Part shown: in pieces, positions 54,000 through 64,000 of the stretch
Layout: each line of letters begins with the position of its first letter
Numbering within the stretch: the first letter of the stretch is position 1
Source: Paraphoma chrysanthemicola
Lineage: Eukaryota; Ascomycota; Dothideomycetes; Pleosporales; Phaeosphaeriaceae
Reading direction: 5' to 3'
Assembly: GCA_020744225.1 (NCBI GenBank)
Contig: JAGMWG010000002.1
Location: forward strand, 1,426,001 to 1,490,000
Length of the DNA stretch: 64,000 nucleotides
Position numbers and translations under genes: made by a program
Notes under the pieces: model-generated
Told to the model about the DNA's origin: nothing
Databases searched by the model: none
What the model saw: the letters and a program-made list of their open reading frames with translations, nothing else

Positions 54000-56900
54000 G
54001 CATTCTCATGAGAATGTTCGTGGCGAAGCACGATATGTCGCGATGGAACGCGCGGAATGCGCTATAGAGGTGGACGCATTGCTACAGATTTCCATACGAC
54101 TTCACGATCGTCGTTGCATGCATGCTGAAAGAGGTGCATTTCATGGGTTGCATTTAGTTCTCATGCTTGACTACAACCACTCCAATTTTGAACTACAATT
54201 CCAACATGCTGTGATGTCCTTGGTATGCTGCCGTCGGGACTGGAACCGAATGAATCGCGCCACGATACGGTAACGTTGTAAAACCCTGATGACAAAGAAA
54301 GCCTTTGCTTCGGAAGCGGCTAATTGCTTCACGCAAACGGTCTTTGTACGACCACCACATTCCCTTGTGTTCCTGTGTCACGTTGCGATGTCACACCGTA
54401 TTTCAGGCATGTAGCCACGGTTCGGAGTACAGTGCTTTGTTTATTGTCATCTGCAAGCGCCCACTCGTCGACAGTGTGATTCCGGAGTCGGTGCGTGCTG
54501 GCAGTTGAACGTGCTTGGAAAATACCACTGTAGCGCCTTAATCTGCGCCGTTACCGGCAACTACTTCCGACCTGTCATAAGCAAAGACTGAATTGATGGA
54601 CATCGTAAAATAGGAATAGTCTTTTTGAAGCGCGCAGGCAAAATTTGCCTACCCCGTATGAACAATCTAGCGGTGTCCAAGGAAGGACCAAAGCGAATGG
54701 TGACACATGTTTGATCTTTGGACCGACCAACCGACAATGAGCAATGGTGTGCATTGCACGACCTATGGTGCCGCCTTAGGAACTCCTTAGCGGCTATGTC
54801 CATCGTGTCAGCTGTAGTGCTAATCACATGGGCATAACTATCGATGACGCTTCCAATTATGTCGACATGGATCTCATATAACCCTTGTAGATCCTCACAG
54901 CGTCAATGCCTCGATACATTCAAGATCGTGGTAGGTCGAAATAAGCTCTCCAAGGCTATGCACTTCATATATCTTCCGCCATCAAAGGCCTTCTAGCATC
55001 GACCGGGCTGCGGAGAGAGAACGCCACCAATATGCACAGACTGTGTAAGTCTACGCGGCTGTTGTAGCAAGCCTTAGTGCCGCGCCGCATCGTGTGGCGG
55101 GATCGGCTGGGTGTGGTAAAACGAATCGGTCACTCTTCAGGGACGAATCTGGACCATCAGAGCTGCATTGGGCGCGGAAATCCGAATCCAATACTTAATG
55201 TCATGTACAAGCCTCATTTAGATGAAGATCAATATGCTCACGGTTAAAGTAGAGTGTTGAAGATGAGGCTCAAAATCTTGTCGGCATCTTAGCGCACGGA
55301 CAATTGTGGGGAAGTTCATATCGGCAAGCGCATCCACTTTTCGATTTTTCGGCAGCCGCCGGAACGACACCTTCTCTCCGCCACAAATACTGCTCTTCGA
55401 AACAGCATGACCCGTATACACGACTTGTGGTAACACATTTGTAATCATCGAAATCACGAGCATAACTGTCGCTACTGCAATATCACCTGATATCACGAGC
55501 CTAATGGATAGACCTTTCGCGCGGCCAACACGTGGGCAAAGCTTCCGAACTTTGGCGAAGACACGGGACGAAACGCTTACATATCGGACATATAATTTGA
55601 CCAAATAGCCATGTTTCAAGCTACAGAAGAGCGCGGAAGATGCCAGCGGCGATGGCGGCTGTGTGAGCGCTCGGTCACTCTGTAGGCGCGACAGTAACGA
55701 TACTCCCGTTCGGAAGCTTAAGATCTGTGGCAAATACCACAGATCCCGGATACAATTGTTTTGAAATCATCCAGTAACTAGGCACTGCGATCGAATACCT
55801 CTGGCGCGAATGAGGTACTCAAACTGGACATCGCTGGCTCCATCGAATACACATCGGCCAGCAGTTGCTAACGGTACAATGTCAACCCTAGTGAGCCATC
55901 AAAGATTGATGCGCCCCTGACAGTGTGTGCAAAACTTTCTTCAACACGCGCGGGAAGTGTTGTTCAAGGTCTTCGATAGTTTTCGTCCCGTCCGACCCTT
56001 GTTGTTCACTTCTCAGTATATCCAGCGCTATACTGAGGAGTCGCATGACCGCGAGTCCACTATCTATTCTTTTATAGAGCAAATCCTCAACATCAATATT
56101 GATTCTGTTCGACCCTTAGAAAAGCCATACAAGAGTCCAGCCGACGGAAATGAGGTGTCTGCCATGACCAAGCAGACTCGCATTAATATTGACTTACCTT
56201 GAAACCGAAACCGAAAACGGTGCTCAATCTTGAATGCGACTGGAAAACGGTGGTGTGAGAGTATTCACCGGTCCTTCCCGTGAAGTGCCTCAAGCCGAGC
56301 CAGTCAGATTTCTGAGCTGTTCGGTGATGCTGCAGACACATCAAGGATTGTTACTCGTCCACTGAGACCCCGCACACGAGAATATTAACACACTCAGATG
56401 AGTACATCACCCAGTATACGCCCTCATTGCCGTCAGCAATCATTTTCTCAGCAGGTGCGAGGTCGACATCGGTCGACCACACCTCCATTCCCCTCTTGCA
56501 TTCATCACATCCATCGAGCGTCATCTTGCGCCATGCGCTCAACATCCTACAAACTTCCCACCCCTGCCTGACATCTTGGCGTGCATGACCAACGTACCCG
56601 CCAACTGCCTGACTGCAGAGGCAGTTAAGTACGACGTCACTGACAAGGAAGTGAAGCGCGTGCCCGGTACCACATGGCCCTTTATCGCCATCGATCTTTT
56701 CGCCGCCGGCCTACTCCGACCACACAATCAAGGCAACGCTGGTCCAGCGACTTGGTCGTGGCTAATATATTTCGCGCACGTGCCATGTAAGACCGGACAG
56801 ACTTGATGCACACGGCGACTTTCAGCTTTGACACCGCTTTGTTCATGCGGTCCTCTGTCCTCAACGCGCTGCAGGCAGCTACACCGCAAAGTATACGCGT

Positions 56901-57949
56901 TGTCGTGGCAGAATTGTGGCTTTCCTTTGTGTGGCGATCTTGCCCACCACTGTATATTCCGCGAATGGCCCGCGTGTTGGTCACACACCCGCTCTCCCGT
57001 TCTTGCACACCACCTTGATTAAGAGACCTTCGCAAGTACACACCAGAAAATTGTGACACACGATATGAGAGCTTTTATTCACTTGTAACTTATCGAGGTG
57101 GCTTCCGTCGCAAGCCTATCGCTCTGCGCGGATTTGCTGCTTTGCTGCAGAGCCTGCAATATCGATAACGATCAACAGTTCTATGTGAACTTGCATGAAC
57201 AGAGAGATATTCGACTGAAATTGGTCACATCGCTCTCATTCACTGCTATACCGGTGACAAAGCTACTGCTGCATCGGCACTGCAGCTAAAGATTAGTACA
57301 TACAGAACATATTGCGAGTATAGGATTAAAACCAAGCTGCTTTCTCTGGAAAAGTCACGCCTATATCGTATTGTGTTGTGTTTTCTGTCTGGGCTCCCTG
57401 GCTTCCAAACATACACAGCGGTGTGGCCATTCACAGCACGCGACGTGGTTGGAAGCACATGCTTACAGTACAACCACTGATAGTCCCAACGTTCGCCCTA
57501 CTATGCCATATCTTCATCTTTAACGCTCGTGGTTATCTTCATTTCCGGAATAGCCACCGGGACTTAGATTCCAGTGTATTTGATCACCTTCCACTTGTTG
57601 CACTGACTCCTTCGACTAGTATCAGCATCGCTTTTCTGCAGGTACCCGTGGGCTTAGCGCCCATCGCGGGCCGCGCATGTACCACGCAGCACTATGAAGG
57701 GTGTTTCATTTGTACACACATCTGTTATACCAAGCACAATTGACTCTGTCTCTAGTGTTTTGTTGGCTATTCAGAAGAATTACATGTCGTGTAAGAAAAC
57801 TGATCGCACTAGGAGCATGCACTGCCCATAGTATGCTCGACTTACATAAAGCACTTGATGGCTGCTGGAGACATATCTTTCTCTCCAAGCAGAATTGCCT
57901 TGGTCACCTATTCCACAAATCTGACGTTGCAATTCTGATTGCCATCACG
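54000..57949. other. Gene-poor region between the two subtilisins
   Basis: About 3.9 kb. The longest open frame is 171 codons on the minus strand (55218-55733), with a hydrophobic segment but no recognisable family and poor start context; I do not call it. No repeats linking the two subtilisin genes were noticed. Confidence 0.4.
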
Positions 57950-59348
57950 ATGCTTCTACCAATAGTGTTTACACTGATAGTGTCTACTTGCGCACGCTTA
58001 CATACCAACGCCCCTCATCCGGGAAACTCCAGAAGTCTTTCTGATAAGTACATTGTTAAACTAAAGGGTGATGTCCACACCTATGCCGAAGCCCAGCTCA
58101 AAGCTTCTCTTTCTTCCCCTCCTGATCACCACTTCTCCATGAACGGATTCCGTGGCTTTGCCGGTAGCTTGACTGCAGACGAGCTTGCGCGCCTGGAAAC
58201 AGAACACATGGTATACCTCTCTCCTAATCTTATGATTCACACATCATTGTTTGACACGATCAAGGTTGACTACGTTGAGAAAGACGGTATAATGCACAAG
58301 ACCGGGCTTGTTCAACAAGAGAATGCGACCTGGGGTCTCTCACGTATTTCCAGTCATGAACCGGGTGGCGAGATCTACATCTACGACGATAGCGCAGGGG
58401 AGGGAGCATGCGCATACTCTATTGACACTGGTATCGACACCACGCATCCAGACTTCGAAAGCCGTATGTAGTCTGCTCATACGCGACATTCGCATGCCGA
58501 TTAACGATGACAGGCGCAACTTTCCTCGTCGATCTCACCGAGGAGCAAAACAATCTTGATGGCGATGGTCACGGCACCCACACTGCGGGCACGATCGGCT
58601 CCAAGACATACGGCGTCGCTAAGAAGTCGCGCCTTTACGCCATAAAAGTACTTGACGCGTACGGCTATGGAACCGTTTCCGATATTATTGCAGGATTCCA
58701 ATACGCTGCGCGCGACAGTCAGAATCGTACAGCGGAGTGTCCGAAGGGTCATGTTGCCAATATTAGTCTGGGTGGGTCTAGGAGAAAGACTATTAACGAT
58801 GCTGTAAGCTACATGAAACACATTCAACAATGGGTTTTGGCAGCTAAATAAGGGGATAGGTTCGCGCACTAGTCATGTCCGGTGTCTTCGTCGCCGTCTC
58901 CGCAGGCAATGCAGGGACTTTCGCCGAAGATTATTCCCCGGCATCGGAGCCGACCGTGTGCACTGTTGGCGCAGTGCAAAGTAATGATACTCTTGCCTAT
59001 TTTTCGAATTATGGTGACCTTGTTGGTAAGTCTCTAGTGTGTGGCATTTCTGACTAATTACTCTACTTCTTGCATCGCCACAAACTAATACCAACTTCTT
59101 GCAAAGATATCCTCGCGCCAGGCGTCAACGTAACGAGTACGTCCCTCAACGGCACTACGGAGACCCTCTCAGGAACTTCAATGTCCTCACCACATGTTGC
59201 GGGTCTCGGTGCGTACTTGTTGAGTTTGGGCGCTGATGTGGGGACACTATGCGATAGGGTCAAGGAGTTAGCGTTAGTGAATGTGATTTCGGGCGTGCAT
59301 AACAACACGGTGAACCTGCTGGCTTTCAATGGCGTGGTAAATCTGTAG
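57950..59348 (+). CDS. Second subtilisin-like serine protease (S8), paralogue
   Basis: Exons 57950-58210, 58265-58463, 58514-58803, 58860-59025 and 59107-59348 give 385 residues. The signal peptide is MLLPIVFTLIVSTCARL, then an I9-type propeptide (DKYIVKLKGDVHTY) and the protease: Asp141 (YSIDTGIDTTHPDF), His173 (GHGTHTAG), Ser330 (SGTSMSSPHVAG), with SAGNAG for the oxyanion hole. The first intron is 54 nt (a multiple of three without a stop) so the frame reads through it; it sits at the same site as intron 1 of the upstream paralogue. Exon 3 to 4 is joined across a 56-nt intron that contains an in-frame stop. All catalytic residues are kept, so it is probably functional, but it is more diverged, has more introns and less biased codons than subtilisin 1. 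The frame stays open upstream to 57701; that part is not needed. Confidence 0.82.
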
Positions 59349-59574
59349 GTGAGTGTGAAATAAGCTTCGTACGATCAGGACTGATGCTTATAGTGGCGGG
59401 TATGGTGGTTGATTAGTGTTGGAAGTCATATCAATTGGGCTAACGAATTGTGATGATAGCTTGATACATCGGGGCGCGAATTCGAACTTTGGTGTGATGT
59501 CCTTTAAAGTAATTGTCTGGTCGAGTGCGCCTTCGTTCTTGCGAGATTACATAACAAATGCTTCTCTTCGTGCC

Positions 59575-60381
59575 CTAGTACCATTCCAAGCCCTCCACAT
59601 GCTTCTCAAAATCGTATTCCTTGAGTGGCTTCACAAAGATCCCACGTTCTGACCGAACTTGTTCGCCAATTCCTGGCTCTTCCGGCAATTTGTTTCGTAG
59701 ACTTTTCTCCCAATCGCTCAAAGTATGTATTGGCATATCACTGCGCAGCTGGATGTGTGGCAAAGGAGACTTATATATGACCACAAGTCTTGTCGGGGCA
59801 TGGTATTTAAGCTCCTGAAGCCATTCCATTGTTTGCCAGACTTCACCGCCGTACACGATCCCGCTTTTGTGGGTTATTGTCATGTCGATGGCTCGGACAC
59901 CACGTGAGCCGTCCTGTTGCCTGCGTGTTTGAGAGAGGTAACGGGCACATGTTTGAACAAAATCCCCAGCTGGCGTGTGTTCTTGTGCGCTCAAGAATCC
60001 GCCTGCGATACCGAGGCAGCGGCTTAATGTTCTCGCAGGACTAGTAAGTGCCAACGCTGCACTATAGTCGACAAGGTACCGTATAGGCTGGGCTTTGCAG
60101 TGCTACATCTTGCGCTTGAGAATCGTGCGGGCTTCCTCAAGTACAAGGCGACAAGTGAACAGGATCGCTACTGGAGCGTGGGGTCGGATTAGAGTCACAC
60201 GAGAGTCGTAGATCTGAGCTTTGGGAGGGATTGGCCAGTGCCTCTTTTCGATGGAAGCTTGTGTTCTGTCGAGGACATGCCAGGGGGAAGGGAAGTGAAT
60301 TTGCTCGTATACCCGGCAACGCAGCTCTGCGGGTAGATCCAGGAACCGGAATGTTTGTTCACCCGAAGCCGCCGACTCCAT
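59575..60381 (-). CDS. F-box-like protein of the fungal 'FLDLPAELR' type
   Basis: Exons (minus) 60381-60107 and 60061-59575 give 253 residues. The N-terminus, TFRFLDLPAELRCRVYEQIHFP, is the truncated F-box-like motif found in large, lineage-expanded families of Dothideomycetes and Leotiomycetes. It is followed by ALLFTCRLVLEEARTIL-type sequence (VAILFTCRLVLEEARTILKR), the other shared element of these proteins. The C-terminal half is a small alpha/beta domain (RAIDMTITHKSGIVYGGEVW, TRLVVIYKSPLPHIQL). The intron has a GTAGCA donor and TATAG acceptor. Possible substrate adaptor of an SCF ligase, but the role of this family is not known. An upstream in-frame ATG at 60471 would add 30 residues. 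Confidence 0.65.
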
Positions 60382-60991
60382 GATCCAAATAAGCACAATG
60401 ATATTATTGGGACGGTGAGGCAAAGGCGAATGACTTCTGTCTGACCTGTGGCGAGGAATTGAGGATCGCAAGAATCACGAGGACTTCATAAGTTTACGAA
60501 TCGAAGACCAGCGACATCCAAGAACGGAAAAGCGGGGCCGAAGGCAGAAACAACCACGGTTCAGGCCTAGTTCCACAGTCCAAAGACTGGCGCACTACAT
60601 GATTAGTGACAGACCCGACCACTATCATAAATTCTGGAATAGCCACGCAATTGCGCATTTCGTGCCTCACGCCATCCACACGGACATTGCCCGCAGCGCG
60701 ATCGTGCAGCCAGTCATCTGTCGTGAGTTTCGATTACTGTACTTTTCATAACTGGCATCACACACCACGATTTTTGCGTTGTGTTATGCTGGCCGCAACG
60801 GCATCATAAATGGTACGGGCCGGTCTGGGCGTTCTTTGCAACCACATCTAGACCTGGCTCGAGTCAACACACGAACGGTCTCGGGATGGAAACTCGAATT
60901 TACTTTCAACGTACCGTAGTTACATGGTTAGGTCATTCCGTCCATTTTACCCCATAGTATTTGTGTGTAGCTACCTGGATCTGAAGGTAAA
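60382..60991. other. Intergenic, nothing recognised
   Basis: About 600 bp between two minus-strand genes, probably the F-box-like promoter and the 3' flank of the membrane protein gene. No gene seen. Confidence 0.45.
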
Positions 60992-63281
60992 TCACGGAGA
61001 ACAGTTTTCGTTGCTGCGAACTCTGTGATAATGGCCTCTGTCTCTGGCACTTGTGAAAGTACCACCTGGAGCTGCACTATACGCAGTCTCCTGGCCCGAG
61101 TTGCCACCACTTTCCACGCTACCATCCCTCGTGTATGACTTCCTATCCATACTGAGATTCACCAAACGAGCATGCTTCTCATCGTCGATGTTGAACGTGC
61201 CGAGGATGTCACCTCGATTGGTCACAGGTACGGCCTCGTCCGTTCTCTTCCATGTACCGAAACCAAGGTTCTCGTGGGCAATGCGTTGTAATTGCAGCGT
61301 CGACCCTGCCTTCCACTCAGCATGACCACGTCGTAGACGCGCATTCTGTCCTAATGAAGTTTTTTCCAGTGCTATATCGAAGATTTCTTCAAGGTACAAG
61401 ACTATCAACATGAAGACTCCTCCAGAAATGAGAAATATAAAGAAAGTCCATGCACTGATAGAGTGGAAATCCGCCATTCGAACCCGCTAGTGTTTATATT
61501 AGTATATGATCCGTCTACGAAGACACGGCGCTTACTTGACTATGACACATCCTCTCACACGGAAAGTCAGCATCGCAGCTAGGATGCCCATACCATGAGC
61601 CCCTCGCATACGCCACTATACTGGATTGCCATGCAGCGAGACTGGCCGTGAAAATGTGCTCTCGTTCCAATTGCCACTGATTTGAAGGTAATCTAGCAGT
61701 CTGTCGGTTATTTGTCATGGTGTTGCGCGCCAGAAGTACCGGTGCACCCGAGAGCTGATACATGGCGTCAGGTTGACCCTTTCCAATACCAAACTGGTGT
61801 GTCGCCGCGAGAATCGGATGTATCTTTTGCTGATCTTGAAGATTCGGCCAAGCCTTTTGAATGGCAAGAACGGACTTATTTCGGCTCATGGAGTTGATAC
61901 AATCAGCATCTGGTGCATCCGGGTTGCAGATAAACCGTTGTGTAGAGCATCCTAGGACGCCGACCGGCTGATCGGCAAAGTAAGGACCGTTGTCGCTCGC
62001 TGCCGAGCTGGTATTGGCGCTCACATCAAAGATGGACATCGGCGTTCTTGCAGAAAACCAGGGATCATCAGTCTTGTAATTATACAAGATCAAATCGGTG
62101 TCCAAGAAAAGCAACGACACCAGTGCGCCCGGCACAGTCAGCTCAGGAATGAAGTTCACATTATAGTGATCAACATATCTGCTTTGAGGTCAATGGACAG
62201 AAGCACACAAGCCGGATGGGACGGCGAAAAGCGGGTATGGTCGGAATACTACTCACGTGGTTCTGTAGGTCCTACCAGGAAGTTTGAATCTTTTGTCATC
62301 ACGCTCGATCCAGAATATTGACCACGCGCCGTCCCGATCTTTCCCATATCTATAATCGAGAAAATTTCGCGTTGTGTTCGGTAAAGGCACGGAGTAGACG
62401 AAGCCTTTTGTCACCAGGGGCCCGCAGTGCGTTCGGTATCGTAATGTGAAGCGTGGACCTCTGTTTAGCCCGAGGTGTTTGACAGAGTCAACCTTTCCAG
62501 TATCAAGGACCAGATTATCGTAAGCTAGCTTACACATCTCGGGTGCGAAAGGACATCGAGCATTCCTGTCAGACGTATATGGCAATGCTGGATAAGCAAA
62601 TTTGTCGCACTCGGCATTTGTCTTGTTGTGATAACATTTTGTTGCGTACGAGTAGTCTTCCCATGACTTCTGCGAGTTATATCCCATGACACGTCCACCT
62701 TGCGCGACTTCGTTGTCGGGGTAACCAAACGGTAAAGTACCGCAGTATCGACCCGCGATCAGCACCTCGCTGGAAGTACTGTTGAAGAGGTCTGACGAGA
62801 AAAAACCTTGCAAATGTCAACCTGCAGATGATGAATGGGGCAGAGTTCACTCACTTGCTGCCGTAGTCAACGTTGAAACCGCAACTGCCACACCAAAAAG
62901 TGATAACGCTCTGAGTCGCCCTCCGAACCGACCTGTGGCTCGATGACGCCAGACATGGCTGATCTGTATTGCCTGTATAACAGCATCGGTTGCGAGAGAT
63001 GTGTTACGTAACACCGCCTGTCGCTGATGATGTACACCATCTTCGTCTGACGGTGTCGAGAATGTAAGATGTAGAGTAAAGCAAACCAGCTTCCATATGC
63101 TTCGGGCTGTTGCACCAATAAACAAAGCGATGAATGCAATGAACATATTCCACATACGCTGATCGAGAGTTATGGTGGCGGCTCGAAATCTCCCTAGAGA
63201 CCGATTGATCCAGAACCCGGTAAAAACGTCTTGCTCGATAGGCCAATCTGGTAGGACTGGATAGGTCGGATTCGGATCCAT
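60992..63281 (-). CDS. Large uncharacterised fungal membrane protein with Cys-rich ectodomain
   Basis: Exons (minus) 63281-62855, 62806-62257, 62178-61536 and 61486-60992 join in frame to 704 residues. Two membrane helices lie near the N-terminus (NMFIAFIALFIGATARSIWK; LRALSLFGVAVAVSTLTTAA), then a long, probably extracytoplasmic region with many Cys and NxS/T sites (for example AGRYCGTLPFGYP, CPFAPEMCKLAYDN, HCGPLVTKGFVYSV, CSTQRFICNPDAPDADC). A last helix (AWTFFIFLISGGVFMLIVLYL) precedes a ~130-residue cytoplasmic tail. A moderately hydrophobic VPGALVSLLFL may be peripheral. The pattern occurs in a family of Pezizomycotina proteins without known function, often carrying misleading database names. 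The acceptor of intron 1 (GCAAG) is unusual but is the only one that keeps the frame and gives the continuous helix. Confidence 0.75.
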
Positions 63282-64000
63282 GGTTGAGTCGTGTGCTCAG
63301 AGCCAGCGTGGTAAACTCGCTGGTTAGTAAGGTTGCCACGACTTAACCAGTACTAGTCTTGATACAGTAACTCGGTATGATATGTTCAGTGTACATGTTC
63401 AGCAAGCCATACCTATGAGCATCCTCGCTGATTTATATAGCATCTTGTAGCCAGCACGAACAGCTTTTAGGTCGGAACCATGCTTCAGCCTTGTGCATGT
63501 GTTTACTAGTGTGAAACTTCGCAAGCAGTCAGTCTACATCAGTAGACTGCACGAGGGGTGAACCTTGCTCGCCAAGCAACTCTGTTGTGCTGTGATCTGG
63601 GGGCCAGGAGTTTACATCGTGAGAGGGCCATCGATGCCGTCCCGACATATATCTTGAGCGTAGATCAGTGTTACAATAACTAGCACGAGCCGATGCCTTG
63701 GATGACTTAAAGGATATAGGGTTGAGAAGTGCATCGAAAGATTTGTGGTGGTGAAGTGGAGGTGTCACGGGCGTGCAACGCGACCGTGCACAGATGTGGT
63801 CGCCCCACGAAAGACTGTCTCAGCCAACTCCACGACACACCCGAGTTGCCCTCAGCGACTAGACCACCCACTCAGCGAGCTCTGTATTCTCGCCACGGAC
63901 GCTCTGCGCTACGTTTGCTTTGTGGTCAGTTGCACCTACAATATCTTCACCATCTTGTTCTCAGGTAGATTTTACTTCCTGTGTGTGGTTGAGCTCACAA
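63282..64000. other. Window edge, nothing recognised
   Basis: About 720 bp upstream of the membrane protein gene, presumably its promoter. Short open frames only; any gene to the right is outside the window. Confidence 0.45.

Noticed and set aside
55218..55733. 171-codon minus-strand open frame between the subtilisins
   Set aside because: No family, no consistent exons, atypical composition and poor start context; one hydrophobic stretch is not enough to call a gene.

Overview
This is a stretch of nuclear genome from a filamentous ascomycete. The evidence is short (about 47-65 nt) GT..AG introns with CTNAN-type branch points, plus gene families typical of Pezizomycotina: TAFC/fusarinine siderophore enzymes, an asco-laccase, DUF7703-like and NmrA-like proteins, and F-box-like proteins of the 'FLDLPAELR' type. 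The general character suggests Dothideomycetes, but that is an inference. I found no rRNA, tRNA, CRISPR or intact transposon.

Layout. 0.7-5.4 kb: an extracellular-siderophore pair, a sidF-like transacylase (C-terminal AKL peroxisomal signal) followed by a sidI-like mevalonyl-CoA ligase. The 1.47 kb between them carries four perfect copies of the fungal iron-GATA site ATCWGATAA. 6-31.5 kb is a housekeeping block: FAD/Rieske oxidoreductase; Mgr3-like mitochondrial TPR protein divergent from an SRAP (HMCES-type) DNA-lesion protein; an unusual 1149-residue isochorismatase-like/AlkB/GST-like fusion; U1 snRNP protein C; an NmrA-like protein; RACK1/CpcB with an intronic U24-type C/D snoRNA; a peroxisomal dienoyl-CoA isomerase (SKL); an MFS exporter; an orphan protein; an NDUFAF2-like complex I assembly factor; and a CH-domain/calponin-repeat actin-binding protein.

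31.5-64 kb is gene-poor and accessory-like. It has long intergenic tracts with eroded relics (for example the C-terminal end of a sugar transporter), a small single-pass membrane protein, a possible small secreted protein, a PrpF-type isomerase, a DUF7703-like membrane protein, a 932-residue chitin-binding/apple-like/laccase fusion, two paralogous secreted subtilisins 4 kb apart, an F-box-like protein and a large orphan membrane protein.

How the genes work together: sidF and sidI act in successive steps of fusarinine/TAFC synthesis in peroxisomes. SRAP and the AlkB fusion both suggest DNA-lesion handling. The laccase fusion and the subtilisins are secreted and suit an interaction or saprobic surface role. 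The strongest novelty candidates are the chitin-binding laccase, the three-domain AlkB fusion, the GATA cluster, the in-frame coding-like tail after the U1-C stop, and the RACK1-intron snoRNA. All exon boundaries were read by eye from splice consensus and reading-frame continuity, with no transcript data.
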